NCBI RefSeq assembly: GCF_002362315.1
Contig: NZ_MTZV01000006.1
Location: 1,674,001 to 1,738,000, forward strand
DNA: 64,000 nucleotides
Origin: Paraburkholderia acidicola
Lineage (GTDB): Bacteria > Pseudomonadota > Gammaproteobacteria > Burkholderiales > Burkholderiaceae
Direction: 5' to 3'
A program made the translations under genes and the position numbers. Below, one piece after another: positions 51,878-61,730 of this stretch (position 1 is the first letter of the stretch; every line of letters starts with the position of its first letter). Under the pieces are notes generated by a model. The model saw only the letters and a program-made list of their open reading frames with translations, was not told the DNA's origin and searched no databases.

Positions 51878-53386
51878 TCAATCTGCCGTGCCGCCCGTGC
51901 GCCGCTTCGGTTTCTCGTAGCCGACTATGCCGCGCTCGCGCGCCCACACAATCGCCGCGCTGCGCCGGTGCACGCCGATCTTGCTGTACAGCGTCGCGAC
52001 ATGGTTGCGGATGGTGTTCGGCGCAAGATGCAATGCTTCGGCAATCTGTTCATTGTCGTAGCCCTGGCACATCAGTCCCAGCACTTCGCGCTCGCGCGAT
52101 GTCAATTCCGACAGATCGCCGCCCGCCTGCTGCGCGCCGTTCGGTTGTCTGATCTGCGCGAGCTTCTCGATTACCGTGCGGCTAAACCACGACGTGTCCT
52201 TCATCACGGCTTCGATCGCGGCCAGCAGTTCCACCTCGGAGCGCTTGCGCTCGGTGATGTCCTGGATCACGCTCAACAGGCAGCGCTCGCCGTGAATGGT
52301 CACCGCCTCTGCGGAAACAAGACAATCCACCGCCGCGCCCGATTTCGTCTGCAACTGGATCTCATAGTTGCGCACGCTGCTGTGCGTTTCCATTTCCGCG
52401 CGCAGTTTCCGGTAGGCGTCGTTGCGTGCCCACAGGCCGATCTCTTCGGGTTGTCGCGCGACGACTTCCTCGGCCTCGTAACCGGTCGCCGTGACAAACG
52501 CATCGTTCACGTCCATCAGGACGAAACCGTCGAGCGAGCTGACCGTCATCGGTACCGGCGCAAGCCGGAATGCCTTCGAAAAGCGCTCTTCGGTATGTCG
52601 CAACGCGTCTTCGGCCTTGCGCCGCGGCTCCATGTCCATGAACGTGAACAACATGCAGTTCTCTTCACCGATCTCGATCGGCTGGCCGGCCACGATCACC
52701 AGTTTCGTCGACCCGTCCGGCAACTGCAGCGTGGCTTCCATCTGTCCGATCGTACGGCCCTCGTTGAGATTGACGATCGCCTGCTCGCGCTTGTCCGCAC
52801 CTTCGAGCACGTCGACTTCGTACGTCGAACGGCCGATCACGTTTTCGCGCGTGTAGCCGGTCATTTCTACAAAGCCCTGATTCACCTTCACGTAGCGCAG
52901 ATCCGCGAGCCGGCAGATCACGGCCGGCGCAGGGTTCGCGTTGAAGGTCTTCTCGAAGCGTTCTTCCGCGCTGAAGCGTTCGGTCACGTCCTGCACCACC
53001 AGCGCCAGCGATTCCGACGCACCGCTTGCGTCGGTGAGGATCAGGCTGCGCACCTGGTGCATGTGCCGGAAGTCTTCGTCGTCGGAACGCGTGACTTCGA
53101 CGATCACGTCGCTGAACAGCTCCCCGGCGATGACCCGGGCAATCGGATACTGGTCCGCCTGCAACGCGTGGTTGTTGCGGTAGGTCAGCTTGAACTTCTT
53201 GCGAAAACCGCGTGGGTTACCGCCCAGCGCTTCGACGGCGTCGACACCGTGAATCGCAAGCGCCGTCTCATTGGCCCAGACGATCGACCCATCGGGATCG
53301 ATGAGGATGATGCCTTCGGTCAGCCCCGCGATGATCTGCTGCAACTGCCGCCGGTCGGCCTGCGGCCTCGCGTCGCTCCTGTTCAT
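51878..53386 (-). CDS. Three-PAS LuxR-type transcriptional regulator
   Basis: 502 residues. Three PAS domains in tandem (about 10-130, 135-255 and 265-385) are recognised by segments such as EGIILIDPDGSIVWANE, YVKVNQGFVEMTGYTREN and FVLMDVNDAFVTATGY. A LuxR/FixJ-type helix-turn-helix ends the protein (about 425-490, LTSREREVLGLMCQGYDNEQ). There is no kinase or receiver domain, so this is a one-component sensor-regulator, possibly sensing redox, light or a small ligand through PAS. No heme or flavin ligand motif is clear. The start at 53386 follows GGAGG; an extension to 53491 would cross the operator of the divergent ArsR-type gene and is rejected. Confidence 0.92.
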   Translation of the reverse strand: MNRSDARPQADRRQLQQIIAGLTEGIILIDPDGSIVWANETALAIHGVDAVEALGGNPRGFRKKFKLTYRNNHALQADQYPIARVIAGELFSDVIVEVTRSDDEDFRHMHQVRSLILTDASGASESLALVVQDVTERFSAEERFEKTFNANPAPAVICRLADLRYVKVNQGFVEMTGYTRENVIGRSTYEVDVLEGADKREQAIVNLNEGRTIGQMEATLQLPDGSTKLVIVAGQPIEIGEENCMLFTFMDMEPRRKAEDALRHTEERFSKAFRLAPVPMTVSSLDGFVLMDVNDAFVTATGYEAEEVVARQPEEIGLWARNDAYRKLRAEMETHSSVRNYEIQLQTKSGAAVDCLVSAEAVTIHGERCLLSVIQDITERKRSEVELLAAIEAVMKDTSWFSRTVIEKLAQIRQPNGAQQAGGDLSELTSREREVLGLMCQGYDNEQIAEALHLAPNTIRNHVATLYSKIGVHRRSAAIVWARERGIVGYEKPKRRTGGTAD

Positions 53387-53475
53387 CCAGCCTCCGTGAG
53401 AGATACCGCATTCTAGCGGTGCGGCGCGGGTTTCCACGTTTGGGGCGGGTTCGGGGCGGGTTTGGGTCATTTTCG

Positions 53476-53499
53476 ACGTTTCGATACGCATCGAAACGT
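53476..53499. promoter_or_regulatory. Perfect 10-4-10 palindrome, probable ArsR operator
   Basis: ACGTTTCGAT and ATCGAAACGT flank ACGC. It lies 47 bp upstream of the ArsR-type start and 90 bp upstream of the divergent PAS-LuxR start. Symmetry and position suit a dimeric winged-helix repressor acting on its own gene and perhaps both. Confidence 0.7.
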
Positions 53500-53546
53500 G
53501 GCGGCGGATTGGCAGCCTATGATGACGACATCACTGGAGACCGGAC

Positions 53547-54272
53547 ATGTGTTCTCAACCGAATATCGCCTCCACCGCGTTCCTGATCGCCGACCCCGCC
53601 CGCGCGAACATGCTGATGGCGCTCGTCGCCGGGCGCGCGCTGCCTGCCGGCGAACTCGCGTATGCCGCGGGCGTCACGGCGCAGACCGCCAGTACGCATC
53701 TTGCGAAGCTGCTCGATGGCGGCCTCGTCACCGTCGAAGCTGAAGGACGGCACCGCTACTACCGGCTATCCGGCGCACATGTGGCGCTCGTGCTGGAAAA
53801 TCTCGCTGCCATCGTGCCGGCCCGCGAGGTGCGCCGCCGGCCACTGGGCCGTGAGGCGCAGAACCTGCGTTTTGCGCGCTGCTGCTACGACCATCTCGCG
53901 GGACAGGTCGGCGTCGCGGTCACCCAGGCGTTGCAGCAGCGTGGCTTCATCGTGGCCGCACAGGACAAGCGCTTCGATGTGACGGCGGACGGCCACGAAT
54001 GGTTCGGGCATATCGGGCTCGATATGGAGCGGCTACGGGCCACTCGTAGAGTCGGGCGCGGCATCGCGCGGCAGTGCCTCGACTGGACCGAACGGGAGCA
54101 TCACCTGGCCGGGCCGCTCGGCGTGCAGTTCATGAGCGCGCTGTGCGCGAACGGCTGGATGCGGCGCGTCAACGCATCGCGGGTCGTACAGGTCACGCCG
54201 GTGGGGTGGGCGGGATTGAAGGCGGAACTGGGTATCGAGGGCAGGCTTGGGGCGCTGACGCAGGAGGCATAG
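53547..54272 (+). CDS. ArsR-family regulator with long C-terminal extension
   Basis: 241 residues, about twice a typical ArsR protein. The winged helix-turn-helix is in the first 90 residues: LIADPARANMLMALVAGRAL, GVTAQTASTHLAKLLDGGLV and EGRHRYYRL. The remaining 150 residues form a second helical region with CCYDHLAGQVGVAVTQALQQ and several Cys and His residues (CCYDH, CLDWTEREHH, ALCANGW). The ArsR metal motif ELCVCDL is absent, so the inducer is probably not arsenite; the Cys and His residues could still bind a metal. GGAG is eight bases before the ATG, and a perfect palindrome lies just upstream. Confidence 0.87.
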   Translation: MCSQPNIASTAFLIADPARANMLMALVAGRALPAGELAYAAGVTAQTASTHLAKLLDGGLVTVEAEGRHRYYRLSGAHVALVLENLAAIVPAREVRRRPLGREAQNLRFARCCYDHLAGQVGVAVTQALQQRGFIVAAQDKRFDVTADGHEWFGHIGLDMERLRATRRVGRGIARQCLDWTEREHHLAGPLGVQFMSALCANGWMRRVNASRVVQVTPVGWAGLKAELGIEGRLGALTQEA

Positions 54273-54297
54273 CGGGGTCGATGCTGGCCACCGCCGC

Positions 54298-55185
54298 TCA
54301 AAGCGCCAGCACACTCACCGCGACCTCGACCTGATGCGCGCCGCCACCGAGGATCATCCCGCGCAGCAGCGACACATCGCTGTAATCGCGACCGAGGGCA
54401 AGCGTCACGTGATCGAGATCGGCGAGCACGTCGTTAGTCGGATCGAGATCGATCCAGCCGCTCTGCGGACAATGCACCGACACCCACGCATGCGATGCAT
54501 CCGCGCCGATCAGGCGTGGCTGCCCCGGCGGCGGATCGTTGCGCAGGTAGCCGCTCACATAGCGGGCCGGCAAACCCAGTGCACGCAGACAACCGATCAT
54601 CACCTGCGCGAAGTCCTGGCACACGCCGCTGCGCAGTTCAAACGCGCGTTGCGCGGGTGTATCGAACGTCGTCGTGGCGGGGCGGTATTCGAAATCCGCG
54701 TGGATGCGGTGCATCAGGTCGATCGCGCCCGCGACGAGCGGCGTACCCGGCGCGAAACTCGGCAGCGCGTAGGCACGCAACGCGTGCAGCAGCACGATGT
54801 TCGGCGACGCGAAGCAGAACTCCGATTCCGGGAAGAATTCGCCACCGGCGCGAAAGCGCAGCCGTTCGGCGACCTCTTCCCATGCGGGGGTCGCCTCGGG
54901 ATCGAGCGCATGCCAGCGCGGCGATAACCGCACGACCGTTTCGCTCGTCATTTGCAGCGATTCGTGCGGGGCATCGAGCGAAAAATACAGCACGTCGTTC
55001 CCGAACGCATCGATGCGGCTGTTCAGATACGAAGGCGTCGGCTCGATCTGCTCGGTGTGTGAAACGACCCGCTGCCACGGGCACGCGAGCGGCCGGATGG
55101 TGGCGAGATGCTGCGCGGTTTCGACCGGCGTCGAATAGCGATACGCCGTGCGGTGCGACACCGACAGTACGGTCGCGGCCGTCAT
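54298..55185 (-). CDS. Transglutaminase-like cysteine peptidase family protein
   Basis: 295 residues. The N-terminal region HRTAYRYSTPVETAQHLATI is the bacterial transglutaminase N-terminal domain. The catalytic triad is visible: Cys in LRSGVCQDFAQ (about 189), His in ASHAWVSVHC (about 232) and Asp in WIDLDPTND (about 248). The ATG overlaps the stop codon of the upstream ATP-grasp gene by four bases (ATGA), so the two are translationally coupled. It is the last gene of a minus-strand set with the ATP-grasp/alpha-E fusion and the DUF2126 transglutaminase. The role is probably cleavage or remodelling of a peptide-type product of the ATP-grasp enzymes. Confidence 0.92.
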   Translation of the reverse strand: MTAATVLSVSHRTAYRYSTPVETAQHLATIRPLACPWQRVVSHTEQIEPTPSYLNSRIDAFGNDVLYFSLDAPHESLQMTSETVVRLSPRWHALDPEATPAWEEVAERLRFRAGGEFFPESEFCFASPNIVLLHALRAYALPSFAPGTPLVAGAIDLMHRIHADFEYRPATTTFDTPAQRAFELRSGVCQDFAQVMIGCLRALGLPARYVSGYLRNDPPPGQPRLIGADASHAWVSVHCPQSGWIDLDPTNDVLADLDHVTLALGRDYSDVSLLRGMILGGGAHQVEVAVSVLAL

Positions 55186-57824
55186 GCCGACACCTGCGTC
55201 TGTGTCTGCACTTGGACCTGCGCGGACAACTGCGTGTTCGCGTGGCTGAAATAGCGCCCGCTGATCTCGTTCGATGCCGCCGCCATGTATTGACTCAACT
55301 GGTCGCACAGATCGATCAGCGCCGGATAACCGCCATCGGCATCGCTCTCGCACAGTGCTTCGAGCGGGGGTAGTGACGCTATCGGCGGCATCAGCTCAGA
55401 GAACGGCATGCGCCGTGTGCTACCCGCGGCAGCCGCGATCTCGTCGAGCTTCTTGCGCAGCCTCGTATAGACGCCGTACAGGCCGCGCGGATTGGTCTGG
55501 TCGACCACGAGCATATCGATCAGCGCAGGCACCTCGAAGCGGCCCGGATACAGCGAACGGTACGTCAGCGTGCAATCGAACAGCTGCAGCAGCAGATCGA
55601 AGCCCGCGGGCCGCGCCAGCGTGCCCTGCCCGGCAACCGCACGCAGGAACGTGCACATCGTCACCACCCGCTCAATGTGCCGCCCGACGAACAGCAGACG
55701 CCACGCCTCGTCACGCATCATGCGGTCGCCTTGTGCGCCGCTAATCGCCGAGAGCTGCGTCGCGAGATATTCGAGTGCATCCGCGAGCATCACCCGGTCA
55801 TAGCGGCCCACGCCGCTTGCAAGCACGAGCCGGTGCTGCGCGTCACGGAAATCGTTGCGCGCGGCGAGAATCGTGCGCCAGTGATCGTTAGACAGCCGCC
55901 CGCGGATCTCGCCACACGCACGCACCTGGCTCGCGAGATTCTGCCCGATGCTGGTCTCGCCGCTTGCCTCGCTCATGCCCGCGATCAGCGTGCGCTCGAA
56001 GGCCTGTGGCGAGGTATGCGCGAGCGTATCGACAGAGGGAATCAGCCCGCATTGCGAGGCGAGTTCGGCGAGCGTCGCGAACATTTCGTCGGCGTCGCTG
56101 CCTTCCAGCGAGCCGAGAATCAGCCGGCACAGCCGCACGTTATTTTCCGCGCGCTCGCCGTAGCGACCGGCCCAGAACAGGTTCTCCGCAGCGCGGCTCG
56201 ACACCGTGCGATGTTTGCGCGCGAGATCGCCAGGCTGCATCGGCGATGGCAACAGCGACAGCGTCGAACCTGCCTGGCTCGACAGCACCCACGTATCGAC
56301 GCTGCTGCCGCCGTGCTGCATCGACACGGTCGCCTGGCGCTCGGCAGCAAGCCGCGTGAAACCGCCCGGCAGCACGCTCCACTGACCATCGATACCGGCA
56401 ATCGCATACACGCGCAGCACCGACGGCCGCGCGCCGAGCGTGCCTTCCTCATAGCGCGGCGTGCACGAATACGGCAGCGGCGCCTGAATCGTGTACGACT
56501 CGGGCGTGCTTTCGATCCGCTCGCGCCAGTCGGCGAGCCGCTGCGGACCGGGCGCGATGCCGAGCGGCCAGCCCGCCGAGGCACCGGACGCGCCGGACGC
56601 ACTGGAGGTACCGCCCTGCGCGCCAGGCCAGGTCGGCAGCAGGAACGCGCTATCGCGCTGTGCGAACGCTTCGAGCCGCGCCGCTTCCTCGCCGCACCAC
56701 CAGGTCGGCACGGCCGGCAGCGCAAGCGGTTCGCCGAGCAGCGCCTGAGAGATACCCGGCATGAATCCGTGCAGCGCGGGCGACTCGGCAAAGCCGGAGC
56801 CCGGTACGTTCGACACCATCACGTTACCGGCCCGCATCACCTGCAACAGGCCCGGCACACCGATGGTCGAGTCGGCGCGCAGTTCGACGGGATCGCAAAA
56901 CGCGTCGTCGAGCCGGCGCAGCACGGCGTGTACGCGCTCGAGCCCGGCCAGTGTCTTCAGATAAAGCTTGTCGTCGCGCACCGTGAGGTCCTTGCCCTCC
57001 ACCAGCGTCACGCCGAGATAGCGCGCGAGGAACACGTGCTCGAAGTAGGTCTCGCTGAACGGACCCGGCGTGAGCAGCGCGATATGCGGCGATTCCTCGC
57101 GATCGCCGTCGCGCATCGTCGTGCGTGCGGCTTGCGCAAGCGTCGCGACCAGTTGCGAGTACGACGGCGCGAGACGGCTCACGCGCATGGCGCGGAACGG
57201 GTCGGCGAACAGGCTTGAGACGATCAGACGGTTTTCGAGCGCATAGCCGAGACCCGATGGCGCCTCGGTGCGATGCGACATCACGGTCCATGCGCCGTCC
57301 GGCGCGCGTGCGAGATCGACGGCGACGATCTGCAGATATTGACCGGAAGCGGGCTTAAAGCCGCGCACGGCACGCAGATAACCGGGGTGCCCGAACACCA
57401 GTGCGGGCGGCAGCAGGCCGCGTTGTAGCAACGTCTGCGGGCCGTAGATGTCGGCGACGATCGCTTCGATCAGCCGCGCGCGCTGCGCCACGCCGCGCGC
57501 GATCAGCGCCCATTCTTCTTCGTCGATCAGGAAAGGCAGCAGGTCGAGCGCCCAGGGCCGCGACTCGCCCTTGTCGGCATAGACGTTGTAGCTGATGTCG
57601 TTGTCGCGGATCTGCTGCGCGACCGATGCGATGCCGTGATCCAGACCCGCGATCCCCTCTTCGCCAAGCAGATCGAAGAACTGCCGCCACGGTGCACGCA
57701 GTGCGCCGGTTTCATCGCGCAACTCCTCGCGGTGACCGTCCCTTGCGGGTAGTGCGTGCAGCAGCGCCAGCGCATCCGGTTGCGTGGCGGTGATGTCGAA
57801 AGGCAGGGTCGATTGAAAAGCCAA
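55182..57824 (-). CDS. Circularly permuted ATP-grasp/alpha-E fusion protein
   Basis: 880 residues. Residues 1 to about 480 are a circularly permuted ATP-grasp (DUF404/DUF407): WALDLLPFLIDEEEWALIAR, AVDLARAPDGAWTVMSHRTE, IALLTPGPFSETYFEHVFLA and NVMVSNVPGSG. A linker contains an Ala-Ser-Gly run. From about 560 an alpha-E domain (DUF403) follows, with ENLFWAGRYGERAENNVRLC. The same two modules are separate genes at 63.9-62.8 kb. ATP-grasp enzymes ligate a carboxylate to an amine, so a peptide-like product is predicted. The start is uncertain: TTG at 57824 lacks a good ribosome binding site, but the protein begins shortly before the conserved region. The downstream gene overlaps by four bases. 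Confidence 0.88.
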   Translation of the reverse strand: MAFQSTLPFDITATQPDALALLHALPARDGHREELRDETGALRAPWRQFFDLLGEEGIAGLDHGIASVAQQIRDNDISYNVYADKGESRPWALDLLPFLIDEEEWALIARGVAQRARLIEAIVADIYGPQTLLQRGLLPPALVFGHPGYLRAVRGFKPASGQYLQIVAVDLARAPDGAWTVMSHRTEAPSGLGYALENRLIVSSLFADPFRAMRVSRLAPSYSQLVATLAQAARTTMRDGDREESPHIALLTPGPFSETYFEHVFLARYLGVTLVEGKDLTVRDDKLYLKTLAGLERVHAVLRRLDDAFCDPVELRADSTIGVPGLLQVMRAGNVMVSNVPGSGFAESPALHGFMPGISQALLGEPLALPAVPTWWCGEEAARLEAFAQRDSAFLLPTWPGAQGGTSSASGASGASAGWPLGIAPGPQRLADWRERIESTPESYTIQAPLPYSCTPRYEEGTLGARPSVLRVYAIAGIDGQWSVLPGGFTRLAAERQATVSMQHGGSSVDTWVLSSQAGSTLSLLPSPMQPGDLARKHRTVSSRAAENLFWAGRYGERAENNVRLCRLILGSLEGSDADEMFATLAELASQCGLIPSVDTLAHTSPQAFERTLIAGMSEASGETSIGQNLASQVRACGEIRGRLSNDHWRTILAARNDFRDAQHRLVLASGVGRYDRVMLADALEYLATQLSAISGAQGDRMMRDEAWRLLFVGRHIERVVTMCTFLRAVAGQGTLARPAGFDLLLQLFDCTLTYRSLYPGRFEVPALIDMLVVDQTNPRGLYGVYTRLRKKLDEIAAAAGSTRRMPFSELMPPIASLPPLEALCESDADGGYPALIDLCDQLSQYMAAASNEISGRYFSHANTQLSAQVQVQTQTQVSA

Positions 57825-57945
57825 GATCGTGTCGCGTCGAAGGGTTCGGTGTGGTTGTCATGGGCGGCGGCACAGCAGCGCCGGATCAAGCGGGCTGCTG
57901 TGCCGCCGGACTGGCCGGCAGCCGTCGAAACACTCGACGTGCGGA

Positions 57946-60900
57946 TCAACGATAGCGCAGGTCGAGGGTGAACGGAAACTCCAGGCTGCGCTCGCGCGGC
58001 TCGGGTACGAGCGCGCCCGGCGTATGGCCGATCGTAAAGAAGCGCGAGCGGCGCCGGCTTTCAGCCTCATAGGCGTTGACCGGGAACGTGTCATAACTGC
58101 GTCCGCCAGGATGAGCGACATGATACTGGCATCCGCCGAGCGAGCGGCCCGTCCATGTATCGACGAGATCGAACGTGAGCGGCGCATGCACGCCGATGGA
58201 GGGATGCAGCGCCGTCGGTTGCGACCAGGCGCGAAAGCGCACGCCGGCCACATGCTCGCTGACTCGGCCCGTCGGCTGCAACGGCAACGGCACGCCGTTC
58301 ACCGTGATCACATGACGATTGCCGTTCAGCCCCAACGCCCGCACCTCGAGCCGTTCCACCGATGAATCCACATAGCGCACCGTCCCGCCCGACGAGCCCT
58401 CCTCGCCCATCACGTGCCACGGCTCGAGTGCATTGCGGATCGTGATGTCGACGCCGTTCGTCTGCAGTTCGCCGACCACCGGGAAGCGGAATTCGAAGTG
58501 CGGCGCAAACCATTCGCGATCAAACGCATAGCCTGCGTTGCGGAGATCGTCGAGCACGTCGTCGAAGTCCATCTGCACGAAAGTCCCGAGCAGGAAGCGA
58601 TCGTGCAGCTCGGTGCCCCAGCGCGTCAGCCGCGTCGTGTACGGCTTGTGCCAGAAACGCGCGACGAGCGTGCGCAGCAGAAGCTGTTGCACGAGGCTCA
58701 TGCGCGCATGCGGCGGCATTTCGAAACCGCGCAGCTCAAGCAGACCGAGGCGACCGGTCGGACCATCCGGCGAATACAGCTTGTCGATACAGAACTCGGC
58801 GCGGTGCGTATTGCCGGTCACATCGATGAGGATATTGCGCAATGTGCGATCGACGAGCCACGGCGGCAGCGTCGCGCTCTCGCGTCCGCCGAGCAGATCG
58901 AGCTGATGCTGAAGTTCGCGGAACGCGAGTTCCAGTTCGTAAATCTGGTCGTTACGCGCCTCGTCGGCACGCGGCGCCTGGCTCGTCGGCCCGATGAAGA
59001 GCCCCGAGAACAGGTACGACAGCGACGGATGGTTGAGCCAGTAAGCGATCAGGCTGGCGAGCACGTCGGGGCGGCGCAGGAACGGGCTGTCGGGCGGCGT
59101 CGCACCGCCCAGCACGAAGTGATTGCCGCCGCCAGTGCCGGTGTGGCGCCCGTCGGTCATGAACTTCTCCGGGCACAGCCAGGTTTCGTGCGCGGACTGA
59201 TACAGGTACTCGGTGTTATCGACGAGTTCGTTCCAGCTCGACGCCGGATGGATGTTCACTTCGATCACGCCTGGGTCTGGCGTGACCTGGAGCATCTTCA
59301 AACGCGCGTCGCGCGGCGGCGGATAACCTTCGACGATGACCTTCACGCGCAACTCGGCCGCGGTCGCTTCGACGGCGGCGAGCAGGTCGAGGTAGTCATC
59401 GAGCGCGGCGAGCGGCGGCATGAACACGTGCAGCATCTTGTGGCCGCTGCCGAATGTGTCGGTCTCGACCTTCGGACCGGCGGCGCGCGCGGGGTCGCGG
59501 GCCTCGACGCAGATTGCCGTGCGCATGAGCCAGGCCGCCGATTCTCCGGCTTCGGGTGCGCGCTCGCTGCGGGCATCGCGTGTTGCGGCTGATGCGGTTG
59601 CCTGGGCAGCACGGTGATCGCCAGCCGCGCCCGATGCACCCGATGCACCCGATGCACCCGATGCACCCGATGCACCCGATGCACCCGATGCACCTAACGT
59701 GTCGTGCGACAACGCAGCGTTTACGGCGTCGCCATACTGCATCCGCAGCTCGGTTGCGTTACGCAGCGGCGCGACCGGTGCGAACGGATCGTGCTCGTGC
59801 TGCCACGGATAATCGGCCTTCGACACCCACGGCAGTGAATCGAGCGGCAACCGGTAGCCCATCGGCGAATCGCCAGGAATCAGGTACATGCGGTCTTCGC
59901 GGAAGAACCACGGACCGCTGATCCAGCGCGCCGGCTGCAGCGGCACATCGTTCTCGCGTGCGAGCGGCAATACATAGCCCGTCACCGACGGCAAACCCGC
60001 ATCGAACACGCGGCGCAGCCGCACGCGTTCGAGTTCGTCGTCGAGCCGCGAATCGAACGGATCGACGTTGACCGGCAAGCGCCGTTCGCGCCACAGGTAG
60101 TACCAGACGTCCTCGTAGCCGGGCACGATGTGCTGCGTATCGAGCGCGAGCTTGCCCGCCAGATGGCGAACGAACCGTGACGCGTCTTCCGCTGTGTAGG
60201 AATCGGGTGTGCGCTCGTCGGCGAATAGCGTCGGGTCCTGCCAGCACGGCTCGCCATCCGCGCGCCAGAACAGCGACAACGCCCAGCGCGGCAGCTGCTC
60301 GCCCGGATACCACTTGCCCTGGCCGATATGCAGGAAGCCGTTCGCGCCGTAGCGCGTGCGCAGCTTGTCCATCAGCGCGACTGCATAGCCGCGCTTGGTC
60401 GGCCCGAGTGCGTCGGTGTTCCATTCGGCCGCATCGCGGTCGCGCACCGACACGTAGGTCGGCTCGCCGCCCATCGTCAGCCGCACGTCCATGTCGGTCA
60501 GTTGCGCGTCGACGTGCGCGCCCATCTGCTGAACTGCTTCCCACGTCTCTTCGGTATACGGCTTGGTCACGCGCGGCGTTTCGAGCACGCGCTGGATCGA
60601 CATCGTGTGGGTGAATTCGACTTCGGATTCGTCGACGGCGCCCGAGATCGGCGCGGCGCTGCCCGGCTCCGGCGTACAGGCCACCGGAATGTGGCCTTCG
60701 CCTGCGAGCAACCCCGAGGTCGGATCGAGCCCGATCCAGCCGGCGCCCGGCAGATAGACCTCGCACCATGCGTGCAGATCGGTGAAGTCGACCTCGGTGC
60801 CGCTGGGGCCATCGAGCGCCTTGGTATCGGGCGTAAGCTGCAGCAGATAGCCCGACACGAAACGCGCGGCAAGACCGAGCTGACGCAACGTTTCGACGAG

Positions 60901-61458
60901 CAGCCAGCCCGAGTCGCGGCACGAGCCTGAACCGTTCGTGAGCGTCTCTTCCGGCGTCTGCACACCAGGCTCCATCCGGATCAGATAACGGATGTCGTGT
61001 TGCAGGCGCTGGTTCAACTCGACGAGGAAATCGATCGTGACACGCGGCTTCAGGTCGATGCTTTCGACGAACGCAGCAAAACGCGGTGTCGGCTCGCGTT
61101 TGACGAGGTAAGGCGCAAGTTCGCGCCGCAGCTCGTCCGCGTACTTGAACGGGAACTGCTGGGCCTCGGGTTCGAGGAAGAAATCGAACGGGTTGTAGAC
61201 CGCCATCTCGGCGACCAGGTCGACCGTGACCTTGAACTCGCGGGTCGGCTCCGGAAACACGAGCCGTGCCTGGTAGTTCGCGAATGCGTCCTGCTGCCAG
61301 TTGATGAAATGCGTTTCGGGCTCGATACGCAGCGAGTACGACACGATCGGTGTGTGGCAGTGCGGCGCGGGACGTAACCGCACGACCTGCGGCGAAAGAT
61401 TGACCAGCCGGTCGTAGCGGTAGTGCGTGACGTGGTTCAATGCGACTCGAATGGACAC
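57946..61458 (-). CDS. DUF2126 transglutaminase-family protein
   Basis: 1170 residues. The N-terminal 300 residues are a transglutaminase-like module with an N-terminal domain (VALNHVTHYRYDRLVNLSPQ) and the triad Cys180 in GSGSCRDSGW, His229 in DLHAWCEVYL and Asp245 in WIGLDPTSG. From about residue 330 the DUF2126 region follows, beginning TDMDVRLTMGGEPTYVSVRD and including LCPEKFMTDGRHTGTGGGNH. An Ala-Ser-Gly tandem repeat interrupts this region (about residues 588-610). The start is GTG at 61458, supported by GAGGAG six bases upstream. It is followed by the ATP-grasp/alpha-E fusion gene after 121 bp. It is divergent from the zinc metallopeptidase gene. The role likely belongs with peptide ligation and processing. 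Confidence 0.92.
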   Translation of the reverse strand: MSIRVALNHVTHYRYDRLVNLSPQVVRLRPAPHCHTPIVSYSLRIEPETHFINWQQDAFANYQARLVFPEPTREFKVTVDLVAEMAVYNPFDFFLEPEAQQFPFKYADELRRELAPYLVKREPTPRFAAFVESIDLKPRVTIDFLVELNQRLQHDIRYLIRMEPGVQTPEETLTNGSGSCRDSGWLLVETLRQLGLAARFVSGYLLQLTPDTKALDGPSGTEVDFTDLHAWCEVYLPGAGWIGLDPTSGLLAGEGHIPVACTPEPGSAAPISGAVDESEVEFTHTMSIQRVLETPRVTKPYTEETWEAVQQMGAHVDAQLTDMDVRLTMGGEPTYVSVRDRDAAEWNTDALGPTKRGYAVALMDKLRTRYGANGFLHIGQGKWYPGEQLPRWALSLFWRADGEPCWQDPTLFADERTPDSYTAEDASRFVRHLAGKLALDTQHIVPGYEDVWYYLWRERRLPVNVDPFDSRLDDELERVRLRRVFDAGLPSVTGYVLPLARENDVPLQPARWISGPWFFREDRMYLIPGDSPMGYRLPLDSLPWVSKADYPWQHEHDPFAPVAPLRNATELRMQYGDAVNAALSHDTLGASGASGASGASGASGASGASGAAGDHRAAQATASAATRDARSERAPEAGESAAWLMRTAICVEARDPARAAGPKVETDTFGSGHKMLHVFMPPLAALDDYLDLLAAVEATAAELRVKVIVEGYPPPRDARLKMLQVTPDPGVIEVNIHPASSWNELVDNTEYLYQSAHETWLCPEKFMTDGRHTGTGGGNHFVLGGATPPDSPFLRRPDVLASLIAYWLNHPSLSYLFSGLFIGPTSQAPRADEARNDQIYELELAFRELQHQLDLLGGRESATLPPWLVDRTLRNILIDVTGNTHRAEFCIDKLYSPDGPTGRLGLLELRGFEMPPHARMSLVQQLLLRTLVARFWHKPYTTRLTRWGTELHDRFLLGTFVQMDFDDVLDDLRNAGYAFDREWFAPHFEFRFPVVGELQTNGVDITIRNALEPWHVMGEEGSSGGTVRYVDSSVERLEVRALGLNGNRHVITVNGVPLPLQPTGRVSEHVAGVRFRAWSQPTALHPSIGVHAPLTFDLVDTWTGRSLGGCQYHVAHPGGRSYDTFPVNAYEAESRRRSRFFTIGHTPGALVPEPRERSLEFPFTLDLRYR
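59631..59693 (-). repeat. Seven tandem copies of a 9-bp unit encoding Ala-Ser-Gly
   Basis: The plus-strand unit is CCGATGCAC, seven exact copies in a row. On the coding strand each adds Gly-Ala-Ser, giving a flexible linker inside the DUF2126 protein. The copies are identical at all bases, so the array is young or homogenised. Length changes would stay in frame. Confidence 0.95.
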
Positions 61459-61730
61459 ACCGGACTCCTCGATGAAAAAACGATAAGCGATACCTGCCGG
61501 CGAGGCGCAGGCCAGACAGGGCGAACCGGCACCTCAGCACTGTGCAACGGCCGATGATGCCTGTGTCCGGCGAGAAAAACGTGACAAGCGACATGACAAC
61601 CGGTACGCGCGGCACGATGCTTGCGATAACCTGACGGGCCCACACGAGCCGCGACCCGTCCGCAGGCCACTCGCGGGCCATACGAAACCGGCGTGCAGCA
61701 CCGGTTGCTTTCCTCTTTCTGGTCAACGCA

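Noticed and set aside
51833..53416. A 527-codon plus-strand open frame opposite the three-PAS regulator
   Set aside because: Antisense to a gene with three PAS domains and a LuxR helix-turn-helix; composition is that of a GC-rich shadow frame.
59631..59693. Tandem repeats as a possible CRISPR array
   Set aside because: Units are 9 bp, contiguous and without spacers, and they lie in frame within a coding region.
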